Position numbers and translations under genes: made by a program. This document shows positions 25,677-33,492 of a DNA stretch of 40,164 nucleotides, one piece after another. The notes under the pieces are model-generated. The model was not told the origin of the DNA and did not search any database. It worked only from the letters and a program-made list of their open reading frames with translations. Origin of the DNA: an uncultured Spartobacteria bacterium (GTDB lineage: Bacteria > Verrucomicrobiota > Verrucomicrobiia > Chthoniobacterales > Chthoniobacteraceae). Each line of letters starts with the position of its first letter. The stretch's first letter is position 1. The stretch lies in assembly GCA_903933715.1 (NCBI GenBank), contig CAIZLD010000053.1:1-40164 (forward strand), read 5' to 3'.

Positions 25677-25726
25677 ATCCCTTTTGCATTGCCGGGCCGG
25701 GTCGGGATTGCTAGGTTATTTTTTCC

Positions 25727-26473
25727 ATGAACCGTTTTGAAAACCAGACCGCCATTGTCACCGGAGCCGGACGCGGCATCGGAGAAGCCATCGCCCGCCG
25801 CCTAGCCTCCGAAGGAGCCAAGGTCGCCTGTATCAGCCGCTCGGAATCCAACTCCGCCAAAGTTGCCGAAGCCATCAATGCCGTCCACCCCGGCGCGGCC
25901 CGCGCTTATGCCGTTGATGTGGCCGATAAGAAAGCGGTGGAAGCGGTTGGAGCCCAGATTTTCGCCGATTTCGGCAAAGTGGATATTCTCGTCAACAACG
26001 CAGGCATCACCCGGGACGGCCTGGCCATGCGCATGAGCGAGGAAGATTGGGACGCGGTCATCGACACCAATCTCAAGGGGGCTTTCAATTTCATCCAGGC
26101 CGTCATGCGCCCGATGATCAAGCAGCGCAGCGGACGGATCGTCAACATCGCCAGCGTCGCCGGGTTGATGGGCAACGCGGGTCAGGCCAACTACGCCGCG
26201 AGCAAGGCCGGGCTCATCGGCCTCACCAAAACCCTCGCCCGCGAGCTTTCCGGCCGCAATATCACCGTCAACGCCGTCGCGCCCGGTTTTATCAAAACCG
26301 ATATGACCGACGTTCTTCCGGAAGCGATCAAGACCGGCGTGCTCAGCCAAATCCCGATGGGGCGCTTCGGCGAACCCGAAGACATCGCCTCGGCAGTCAC
26401 CTTCCTGGCCAGCCCCGAAGCCAAATATATCACCGGCCAGACCCTCACGGTCGATGGCGGCATGGTGATGTAA
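25727..26473 (+). CDS. fabG: 3-oxoacyl-[acyl-carrier-protein] reductase
   Basis: This 248-residue short-chain dehydrogenase has the NADPH motif TGAGRGIGEAIARRL near residue 12 and the NNAGITRDGLAMRM segment. The catalytic triad is S143, Y156 and K160 (IVNIASVAG, then QANYAASKAG). ITVNAVAPGFIKTDMTDVLPE and ITGQTLTVDGGMVM are specific to FabG of fatty-acid synthesis. Usual neighbours (fabD, acpP, fabF) are absent, so it is a stand-alone copy and might serve another ketoacyl pathway. Confidence 0.92.
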   Translation: MNRFENQTAIVTGAGRGIGEAIARRLASEGAKVACISRSESNSAKVAEAINAVHPGAARAYAVDVADKKAVEAVGAQIFADFGKVDILVNNAGITRDGLAMRMSEEDWDAVIDTNLKGAFNFIQAVMRPMIKQRSGRIVNIASVAGLMGNAGQANYAASKAGLIGLTKTLARELSGRNITVNAVAPGFIKTDMTDVLPEAIKTGVLSQIPMGRFGEPEDIASAVTFLASPEAKYITGQTLTVDGGMVM

Positions 26474-26484
26474 TATAAAAATCG

Positions 26485-26952
26485 ATGCAACTGCTGCTTC
26501 TTCGTCATGCCGATGCCGTTGCTTCGGCCGCCACCGACGATTTGCGGCCTTTGAGCGACAAAGGCCGCCAGCAGGCGCAGCGGGTCGCCCGTTTTTGCAA
26601 AGAAAACGACCTCCGGCCCGAATTGATTCTTTCGAGCCCATTTCTGAGGACGGAGGAGACGGCGCAAATCGTGGCCCGTGAACTCGGGAGCGAGCTGGTA
26701 TTGAGCGCCTTTCTTGCTGCCGGGATGATGCCGTTTGCCGCAATGGAAGAATTGCGCGCCGTTCTCCGCTTTGATTGCGTGATGTTGGTCGGGCACGAGC
26801 CGGATCTGGGATCGCTCGCCGGGGCTCTTCTTGGGGCGGGCAACCCGGGAGCCATCCATTTCCGCAAAGCCACGCTCGCCGCGCTCGAAGTCGAATCGCT
26901 CATCTGTGGCGGGGCAAACCTGGAGTTCCTGGTCCCGGCGAAGCTGATTTAA
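26485..26952 (+). CDS. sixA: Phosphohistidine phosphatase SixA-like
   Basis: This 155-residue protein belongs to the histidine phosphatase superfamily. The nucleophile is H8 in LLLLRHADAV; the rest reads RPLSDKGRQQAQRVA, LILSSPFLRTEETAQIV and the second catalytic His in MLVGHEPDLGSLAG. Length and motif spacing match SixA, which removes phosphate from histidine in HPt or PTS-type proteins. It follows fabG by 11 bp and may be cotranscribed. The true phosphoprotein target is unknown. Confidence 0.9.
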   Translation: MQLLLLRHADAVASAATDDLRPLSDKGRQQAQRVARFCKENDLRPELILSSPFLRTEETAQIVARELGSELVLSAFLAAGMMPFAAMEELRAVLRFDCVMLVGHEPDLGSLAGALLGAGNPGAIHFRKATLAALEVESLICGGANLEFLVPAKLI

Positions 26953-26979
26953 ACACGGGGGGACTCATCCACAGTTGGT

Positions 26980-27053
26980 CTCTCGCAAAGACGCAAAGGC
27001 GCAAAGGAAGAGACTTTTTCTCCTATCTTTGCGCCTTTGCGTCTTTGCGAGAG
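26980..27053. repeat. Inverted-repeat element with period-8 arms (CGCAAAGR units), copy 2
   Basis: Perfect 27-bp arms at 26980-27006 and 27027-27053 begin CTCTCGCAAAG and continue as CGCAAAGG units, facing each other across a 20 bp loop. It is a compact version of the element at 11499-11643. It lies in the gap between sixA and hrpB, 27 bp after the sixA stop codon. An RNA through it would form a very stable stem and may end or process the sixA message. Confidence 0.92.
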
Positions 27054-27098
27054 TTATTTCTTAGCAGTCTTTGCGTGTAAAACTGTATCTTCCTGCCG

Positions 27099-29636
27099 AT
27101 GAACCGACGCGATTTGCCGATCTTTGAACTCGAAGCCAACCTCGTGGCAGCGCTTGCCCGGGATTCGCGGCTCGTGTTGCAGGCGCCCACCGGTTCAGGC
27201 AAATCGACGCAGGTTCCGCAAATCCTCCTCGATCACGGGCTGCTCGGCGAGGGGGAAGTCGTGGTGCTGCAACCGCGTCGGCTTGCCACGCGGATGCTCG
27301 CGGCACGGGTCGCCCAGGAACGCGGCTGCAAATTAGGGGAGGAGGTTGGGTTCCAAATCCGGTTCGATAAAGTCGCCTCCGCCCGGACTCGCATCCGGTT
27401 TGTCACCGAGGGGGTGCTCCTGCGCCAGATGCTCAACGATCCCGGCTTGCGCGGCGTCTCGGCAATCCTCTTCGACGAGTTTCACGAGCGCCACCTCTAT
27501 GGCGATATTACACTCGCCCGCGCCCTCGATCTGCAAGCCGCCCGGCGTCCCGATCTGAAGCTCGTCGTCATGAGCGCCACGCTCGACACGCTGGGGCTGG
27601 AACGCTACCTCGCCCCGTGCGCCACACTGCAAAGCGAGGGGCGGACGTACCCGGTGAATATCCAGTATCTCCCGCACCCGGTTCGGCCCGACCAAACCGC
27701 CGTCTGGGATCTCGCGGCGGACGAACTGGAGCGGCTCGCGCCCACAACCGAAGCCGACGTACTCATCTTCATGCCGGGAGCATATGAAATTTCCCGGACG
27801 ATTGGGGCGATCCGCAACTCCCGCGTGGGCAGCCAGTTTGTCGTCCTTCCGCTGCATGGAGAACTTCCCGTGGCGGACCAGGATGCCGCCGTCGCCCGCT
27901 ACCCCAAGCGCAAGGTGATCGTCTCGACGAACGTCGCCGAAACGTCGCTCACCATTGAAGGGGTGCGCGTAGTGATCGACACGGGGCTGGCGCGCATCGC
28001 CCGGTTTGATCCCTACCGCGGCATCAACACGCTCCTGGTTGAAAAAATTTCCCGCTCCTCGTCCGAGCAACGCGCCGGCCGGGCCGGGCGCACCGCTCCC
28101 GGCGTGGCGTTGCGCCTCTGGACCGAACGCGAGCAGCTCGAACGCCCTCCGCAGGAATTGCCGGAGGTGAAACGGCTCGATCTGGCCGAGATCGTCCTGA
28201 CTCTCAAGGCAAGCGGCGTGGACGATATTGCCGCATTCCGCTGGCTTGAAGCGCCCGAGCCGCGTTCGCTGGAACGGGCCGAAACGCTTTTGCGCGACCT
28301 CGGGGCGCTGGATGACGAAACCGGGATCATCACCGATCTGGGTCGGCGGATGCTCGCCTTCCCGCTTCACCCCCGTTACGCCCGGATGTTGCTGGCGGCG
28401 GAGAATTATGGATGCGTGCGGGAGGTGGCCCTCGTCGCCGCCCTTTCCCAAGGCCGCAATCTGCTGCGGCGCGGCGGCAACGAGATTGACGAAGCCCGCG
28501 AACGAGCCTTGGGCGAAGAACACGCGTCGGATTTGTTCCTGACCTTGCGCGCCTGGAAAATGGCGGGAAACAACGGCAGCATTGCCCATTCATTGGGGAT
28601 GAACGCGATTGCGGCGCGCGAAGCGGGACAGCTTTGTGAGCAATTCCTGAAAATCGCCAAATCCGAGGGGCTCTCCACCTGCGACCGCACTGACCCGGAA
28701 AGCTCCACGGAGGAGGCGATTTCCAAATGCGTGCTGGCCGGGTTCCCCGATCAAGTCGCCGTGCGGCTCGACTCCGGCACCCTCCGTTGCGCCATGGTTC
28801 ACGGGCGGCGCGGCGTGCTGGCCCGCGAGAGCGTCGTCCGCGATGCCCCGCTGTTGGTCGCCACCGAAGTGCGCGAAATCAGCGGCAAAGACGGGGTGCA
28901 GACGTTGCTTTCCCAAGCCACGGCGATCCGGGAAGAGTGGCTGCGCGAGCTTTTCCCCGAAGCCTTTTCCGAACACGTGGAGGCGTTTTATGAAAAAACG
29001 CTCCGCCGCGTGATGGCCCGGCGAGAAACCCGTTTCCGCGATCTCGTTCTCCAATCCAGCCAGACCGACAAAGTGCCGCCCAGCCAGGCGGCGTCCCTGC
29101 TGGCCCGGGAAGTCATCGAGGGGCGTTGCCCGCTGGAGAACTGGGATCACGCGGCCGATCAATGGATCATCCGGCTCAACCGGCTTTGCGAATGGATGCC
29201 GGAGCTGCAACTCCCCCCGCTCGGCCCCGAAGACCGCAACGCCTTGATTGAGCAACTCTGCTACGGCGCGGCGACCTACAAGGAAATCAAAGAACGGGCC
29301 GTCTGGCCGGTCCTCAAATCGTGGCTGAGCCCGCAACAAGAAGCGTTGCTGGAAAAATACGCCCCCGAACGGCTCGAAATGCCCAACGGGCGCAAATTCA
29401 AAATCGCGTATGACCCGTCCGCCGCCCCGTTGATTGCCGTCCGCATCCAGGATTTATATGGGGTCGAGCAGACCCTGCCCATTGCCGCCGGGCGCGTGCC
29501 GGTTGTCATCCAGGTGCTCGCTCCCAATCACCGGCCCATCCAGGTCACACAAAATTTGAGTACTTTCTGGCGGGAATCTTACCCTAAAATCAAACTGGAA
29601 TTGCAGCGTCGCTATCCCAAACATGTTTGGAAATAG
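27099..29636 (+). CDS. hrpB: ATP-dependent RNA helicase HrpB
   Basis: This 845-residue DEAH-type helicase has motif I APTGSGKST (29-37), motif II DEFHERH, motif III MSATLDT and motif VI SEQRAGRAGRT. The C-terminal half carries the HA2-like and HrpB-specific regions, ending in APNHRPIQVTQNLSTFWRESYPKIKLELQRRYPKHVW. That closing block is the family's hallmark. Length is as usual. Its cellular role in most bacteria is not settled; RNA processing is assumed. Confidence 0.96.
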   Translation: MNRRDLPIFELEANLVAALARDSRLVLQAPTGSGKSTQVPQILLDHGLLGEGEVVVLQPRRLATRMLAARVAQERGCKLGEEVGFQIRFDKVASARTRIRFVTEGVLLRQMLNDPGLRGVSAILFDEFHERHLYGDITLARALDLQAARRPDLKLVVMSATLDTLGLERYLAPCATLQSEGRTYPVNIQYLPHPVRPDQTAVWDLAADELERLAPTTEADVLIFMPGAYEISRTIGAIRNSRVGSQFVVLPLHGELPVADQDAAVARYPKRKVIVSTNVAETSLTIEGVRVVIDTGLARIARFDPYRGINTLLVEKISRSSSEQRAGRAGRTAPGVALRLWTEREQLERPPQELPEVKRLDLAEIVLTLKASGVDDIAAFRWLEAPEPRSLERAETLLRDLGALDDETGIITDLGRRMLAFPLHPRYARMLLAAENYGCVREVALVAALSQGRNLLRRGGNEIDEARERALGEEHASDLFLTLRAWKMAGNNGSIAHSLGMNAIAAREAGQLCEQFLKIAKSEGLSTCDRTDPESSTEEAISKCVLAGFPDQVAVRLDSGTLRCAMVHGRRGVLARESVVRDAPLLVATEVREISGKDGVQTLLSQATAIREEWLRELFPEAFSEHVEAFYEKTLRRVMARRETRFRDLVLQSSQTDKVPPSQAASLLAREVIEGRCPLENWDHAADQWIIRLNRLCEWMPELQLPPLGPEDRNALIEQLCYGAATYKEIKERAVWPVLKSWLSPQQEALLEKYAPERLEMPNGRKFKIAYDPSAAPLIAVRIQDLYGVEQTLPIAAGRVPVVIQVLAPNHRPIQVTQNLSTFWRESYPKIKLELQRRYPKHVWK

Positions 29637-29850
29637 GAGAAATAATTAGGTTGACTTATTATATCTCAGGGATTCCCGGACCAAAATTTGCGCAATTCCT
29701 GACACGGATTTTGCTTTTCAAGCATAGAAATCGGACTAATGTGCGAACCGTCAGCAATGTTGGGGCAGGGGAGTTTGCAATTGAGTTAATCAGTGGCGAC
29801 TTGAGACCGATGACCGGGGACCGTCACCTCAGTGCTTGGCAGTTATCAGT
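29637..29850 (+). other. Leader region of the RRM gene, no gene seen
   Basis: This AT-richer 214 bp stretch lies between hrpB and the RRM gene. A short open frame crosses it but has no ribosome site or recognisable product. TTGACT at 29651-29656 could be a -35 box, but no good -10 box follows at the right distance. RRM genes of this kind often have long, temperature-responsive leaders; that is only a possibility here. Confidence 0.35.
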
Positions 29851-30252
29851 ATGAACAACAAACTTTACGTGGGGAATCTTCCCTTTAACGTAACGGAACC
29901 CGATCTGCAGGACCTCTTTGGTCAAGCTGGCACCGTCAGTGACGTGATGCTGGTGCAGGACAAATTCACGGGCAAAAGCCGTGGATTTGCATTTGTAACC
30001 ATGGGCACCGAAGACGAAGCCCAGAACGCCATTGAGCAGTTCCACGGCAAAGCCCTCGAAGGCCGTCCTCTCACAGTCAATGTTGCGCGTCCTCGTGAAG
30101 AGCGCAGCGGCGGCGGTGGTGGCGGCGGTGGACGTTCCTTTGAACGTCGCGGCGGCGGCGGTGGTGGCTACGGCGGCGGCGAACGTCGCGGCGGTGGCGG
30201 CGGTGGCCGTGATCGCGGCGGTGACCGTGGTGACCGCGGTGGTCGCTACTAG
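29851..30252 (+). CDS. Glycine-rich RRM RNA-binding protein
   Basis: This 133-residue protein has one RNA recognition motif (residues 1-80): RNP2 is LYVGNLPF and RNP1 is [10 protein letters not shown]. The tail (about 87-133) consists of Gly and Arg ([17 protein letters not shown], then [13 protein letters not shown]), an RGG-box-like, disordered region. Bacterial RRM proteins of this form occur in cyanobacteria, Planctomycetes and Verrucomicrobia, and some respond to cold. The start is the ATG at 29851, directly before the RRM. A strong terminator follows. The RGG tail suggests RNA chaperone or condensate-like behaviour. Confidence 0.94.
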   Translation: MNNKLYVGNLPFNVTEPDLQDLFGQAGTVSDVMLVQDKFTGKSRGFAFVTMGTEDEAQNAIEQFHGKALEGRPLTVNVARPREERSGGGGGGGGRSFERRGGGGGGYGGGERRGGGGGGRDRGGDRGDRGGRY

Positions 30253-30278
30253 TAAACTCCTCTAAAAAAACGAGTTTG

Positions 30279-30323
30279 ACGCCGGTGTTGTTGTGAAAGC
30301 AGCGACACCGGCGTTCTTTTTTG
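30279..30323 (+). terminator. Rho-independent terminator of the RRM gene
   Basis: A perfect 10-bp stem ACGCCGGTGT/ACACCGGCGT (30279-30288 and 30305-30314) with a 16-nt loop is followed by TCTTTTTTG. It lies 26 bp after the stop codon. The remaining gap to 30461 shows no gene or clear signal. Confidence 0.9.
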
Positions 30324-30461
30324 TACGCGAGAGGAGCGCCGAGGATCGGTGGACGGGATTTTTGAGCGCAGCGGCTGTATTTTTAATACTGCCCAAGCTC
30401 GAAAACCCGGACAACGACCCTCGCCGCCCCAAGACGCGGCTATAGTTTTTTTAAAATTGCT

Positions 30462-31637
30462 CTAAACCCGATGCACCCGCAGCCCCTGGACAAACGTGGC
30501 GACGACCTCCAGCTCGTCGCTCAGCAAGACCAGATCGGCATCGGCCCCCGGGGCCAGCATTCCCTTGCGCGAAAGTTTCAGCGCGCGGGCCGGGTTCAGC
30601 GATGCCATGCGGAGCGCCTCAACCAAAGGAACCCCGGCCGCCCGAACCAGCGTGCGCACCAAATGAATCATCGTCGAGGTGCTTCCCGCCAGCGCGGTTC
30701 CGTCAGCCGTCAAGCCGACCCCCCCGCAAACCTTGCACTGCATCTCCCCGAGCTGGAACGGTGTCTCTTCGGGCAAACCGGAACCTGCGGTCGCGTCGGT
30801 CACCAGGCAAATGTGATCCGGCCCTTTCGCATGGTAAAGCATCCGCATCAAAGTGGGGGAAACATGAGCGCCGTCGGCGATCAATTCACAAATAATCCCC
30901 GGTTCACTCAATGCAAATTCGAGCAGTCCCGCCACCCGGTAGGGACCGCGATGCCGCGCCGTGGACATGCAATTAAAAGTATGCGTGACCCCTTCCATCC
31001 CGTGAACAAACGCCTCGCAAGCCTGCTCGTCCCAGGCGTCGCTGTGGCCGCCGCTCACGCGCACCCCTTTGGCCCGCAGCGCGTCGATCAATTCGAGCGC
31101 CCCCGGCAATTCCGGCGCAAGAGTCATCTGCGTCATGACGTGGGCCCATTGCAGCAACGGCGCGAAGTCCCGGGGGGTCGGGTTGCGGATCAAGTCCGGC
31201 CGATGCGCCCCCGGTTTCCGGGGTGAAAAATACGGTCCCTCGGCATGAATCCCCAGCAATTGCGCCCCTTCGTGAACCTCGTTGCGGTAAGCCTCTGCCG
31301 CACGCAAAACGGCCACAATCTTTTCCGTCGGGGCCGCGATCGTCGTCAACGCAAGCGCCGTCGTGCCGCCCCGCGCGTGGTATTGGCAAATCGCCTCAAA
31401 CGCCTCGGCGGTGGCCTCCATCGTGTCGCGCCCGAGCGCACCGTGAATATGAAGATCGATGAAACCCGGGGCGAGATAGCGTCCGCCGAGTTCCTGAACC
31501 ATGTCGCCCGGCTCCGGGAGCAGCGAAGAAGCAATGGCCGCGATTTTCCCGTCGGCAATCCGAAGATCCCCCCGCGGCTCGATCCGGTCCGGAAAAACCA
31601 GCCGCGCACCTTTGAATAAAATATTGGGAGCAGCCAT
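30462..31637 (-). CDS. nagA: N-acetylglucosamine-6-phosphate deacetylase
   Basis: This 391-residue amidohydrolase removes acetate from GlcNAc-6-phosphate during amino-sugar breakdown or wall recycling. Motifs are LAPGFIDLHIHGALGRDTM (metal His pair), GIHAEGPYFSPRKPGAHR, VSGGHSDA, GVTHTFNCMSTARHRGP and LVTDATAGSG, with the closing GMLAPGADADLVLL. A perfect AGGAGG stands just before the ATG at 31637, so longer versions of the frame are wrong. It follows the aminotransferase gene by 64 bp on the same strand. nagB is not present. Confidence 0.92.
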   Translation of the reverse strand: MAAPNILFKGARLVFPDRIEPRGDLRIADGKIAAIASSLLPEPGDMVQELGGRYLAPGFIDLHIHGALGRDTMEATAEAFEAICQYHARGGTTALALTTIAAPTEKIVAVLRAAEAYRNEVHEGAQLLGIHAEGPYFSPRKPGAHRPDLIRNPTPRDFAPLLQWAHVMTQMTLAPELPGALELIDALRAKGVRVSGGHSDAWDEQACEAFVHGMEGVTHTFNCMSTARHRGPYRVAGLLEFALSEPGIICELIADGAHVSPTLMRMLYHAKGPDHICLVTDATAGSGLPEETPFQLGEMQCKVCGGVGLTADGTALAGSTSTMIHLVRTLVRAAGVPLVEALRMASLNPARALKLSRKGMLAPGADADLVLLSDELEVVATFVQGLRVHRV

Positions 31638-31701
31638 GGTGATCCTCCTAAGATAACGGTTCCTCACCCCCAAATCGAGTGGCAAATCACCCGAGCTTTC
31701 C

Positions 31702-33081
31702 CTACGCCTTGACCGCTTGCCGGATGATCCCAGCCCCGAGATCCCATATCGGCCCGGGAAAATTCCGGCACGCAACGAGGACGGCTTCGAGCGCCTCGAC
31801 AAATTGATCGACCTCTTTTTCGCCAATGATCAACGGCGGCAAAATCTTGATCGCGTCCGTCCCATGCGCGGCCACTTGCGTGAGAATCCGATGGCGGCGC
31901 AATAGCGTGGTGGCGATCATTTGAGAAAAAAGCTCCTTTTCCAAACTGTGCAAAAAGACCCAGCCCAGTTTCGCCCCGAGCTCGCGCGGTTGTTGAAATT
32001 CAATGGCCGTGATGAGCCCTTTGGTCCGCACTTCCTTGATGATTGAGTGTCGCAGTTGGAGCCCGTGGAGCCGGTCCCGCAAGTAAGCCCCCACCCGCTC
32101 GGCGTTTTGCACCAGCCCCTCTTCATCGATGACCTGGAGAGTCGCCAATCCGCACGCCATGGCGAGATTGTTGCGCCCGAAGGTGGAAGAGTGAACCACG
32201 CACCGGGTCAGCGTGCGGAAGGTGGATTGATAAATGGAGCGCCGGGTCACGATCGCCCCGCAAGGCACATAGCCGCCGCTGAGCGATTTCGCCAACGTGA
32301 TGATATCCGGCTCCAATCCCCAATGCTCAAACCCAAACCATTTTCCGGTGCGCCCCAGCCCCGTCTGCACCTCGTCACAAATTAAGAGAGTCCCGTGCTT
32401 GCGGCAAAGGCTCTGGAGGTGGTTATAAAAATCGTCGGCCGGATAATGGACCCCTTTACCCTGAACCGGCTCGATGATTACCGCCGCGATCCCGCCGCCC
32501 GAAAGCCGCGCTTCCACAGCTTCCAAATCCCCCATCGCCACATGGCTGACCCCGGGGAGATATGGCGAAAACCCTTCTCGGAAGGCCTCGCACCCCATCA
32601 GCGAAAGCGACCCCATGCTCAATCCGTGAAAGGCTCCCTGGAGCGCAATCAGCCCTGGGCGTCCCGTGGCGGCGCGGGCAAACTTGATGGCCCCTTCCAT
32701 CGCCTCGGTGCCGGAATTGCAGAAAAAAACCGAATCGAGCTGTTTGGGGAGCCGCCGGGTCAGCGCCTCGGCCAACAAGCCGCTTAATAAGGAGCAATCC
32801 ATCTGCACCATGTTGGGGAGATCCATCTCCAGCGCATCGGAAAGTGCTTGCTTCACCGCCGGATGATTGCGCCCGATATTAAAAACGCTGTACCCGCTCA
32901 GGAAATCGAGAATAGCCGTGCCGTCCCGCTCATAAAGATAAGCGCCACAAGCTTTCGCGTAGATTTTGTCGAACCCGATGGTTCGCTGCACTTTAACCAA
33001 TGTCCGGTTGATGTGGCGGGCATGCAGTTCGTAATTTTCGCCAAAGCGGTCGGCGATCAGCTTTTTAAGTTCGAGGGGCAT
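31702..33081 (-). CDS. Class III PLP-dependent aminotransferase
   Basis: This 459-residue enzyme belongs to the ornithine/acetylornithine aminotransferase class. It shows FFCNSGTEAMEGAIKFAR, LQGAFHGLSMGSLS, LLICDEVQTGLGRTG (the Asp that pairs with PLP nitrogen), and the PLP lysine in ITLAKSLSGGYVPCGA. HSSTFGRNNLAMACGLATL completes the site. The N-terminal extension (KLIADRFGENYELHARHINRTL) is not typical of ArgD. Related proteins act on putrescine, ornithine or sugar-lipid ketones, so the substrate is not assigned. The nagA gene lies just downstream. Confidence 0.88.
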   Translation of the reverse strand: MPLELKKLIADRFGENYELHARHINRTLVKVQRTIGFDKIYAKACGAYLYERDGTAILDFLSGYSVFNIGRNHPAVKQALSDALEMDLPNMVQMDCSLLSGLLAEALTRRLPKQLDSVFFCNSGTEAMEGAIKFARAATGRPGLIALQGAFHGLSMGSLSLMGCEAFREGFSPYLPGVSHVAMGDLEAVEARLSGGGIAAVIIEPVQGKGVHYPADDFYNHLQSLCRKHGTLLICDEVQTGLGRTGKWFGFEHWGLEPDIITLAKSLSGGYVPCGAIVTRRSIYQSTFRTLTRCVVHSSTFGRNNLAMACGLATLQVIDEEGLVQNAERVGAYLRDRLHGLQLRHSIIKEVRTKGLITAIEFQQPRELGAKLGWVFLHSLEKELFSQMIATTLLRRHRILTQVAAHGTDAIKILPPLIIGEKEVDQFVEALEAVLVACRNFPGPIWDLGAGIIRQAVKA

Positions 33082-33120
33082 AATCCCGATTAATCGCGGC
33101 TCAGGACCGTTCCGGTTGGT

Positions 33121-33476
33121 TTAACGCAAAGATTTTTAGCCGCAAAAAGGCGCAAATTTATTAGGCCGTGTTCACGAGTTTTAATGAGGAAACCCAGATG
33201 AGCTCGGATCAAAAATCTCCGTGCCTCCGTGCCTCCGTGTGAAAAAGGCTAAGAAAGGCAGCAAGAGAGATGTGGAGATTCAGAAAACAGGGTCTTTTCC
33301 GGTTAGTCTGAGGGGGTAAGATGCGCAAAGAAAAGACCACGCGCCGGGAGTGTCGAAGCTCGATGGTATTTAACACGGAGGCACGGAGAAAGGCAATCGA
33401 GGAGGGGCGATTTGGGACGGGGTCAGCCCACGCATTAAATCCGGGCTTTTGCGCCTTTTGCGTCCCTTTGCTTTTT
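33121..33476. repeat. Nested pair of tandem-unit inverted repeats
   Basis: The 411 bp gap between the aminotransferase and beta-CASP genes holds no gene. The outer arms are a worn form of the CGCAAAG repeat: CGCAAA...CCGCAAAAAGGCGCAAA at 33125-33157, facing GCGCCTTTTGCGTCCCTTTG at 33451-33470. Inside, a second pair has the unit CCTCCGTG: a left arm of three units at 33217-33240 and a right arm of two units (ACACGGAGGCACGGAGA) at 33373-33389. One element appears to have inserted into another. The inner spacer shows nothing further. Confidence 0.7.
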
Positions 33477-33492
33477 TGAGGTAAAATTCTGC

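Noticed and set aside
27333-28589. 418-residue minus-strand open frame opposite hrpB
   Set aside because: Shadow of hrpB; no domain signature.
29627-29854. 75-residue open frame between hrpB and the RRM gene
   Set aside because: No ribosome site or family pattern; it overlaps both neighbours' ends and is probably chance.
33217-33240. Tandem CCTCCGTG units considered as a CRISPR array
   Set aside because: The repeats are 8 bp, directly abutting, without spacers, and pair with an inverted copy downstream; no cas gene is present.
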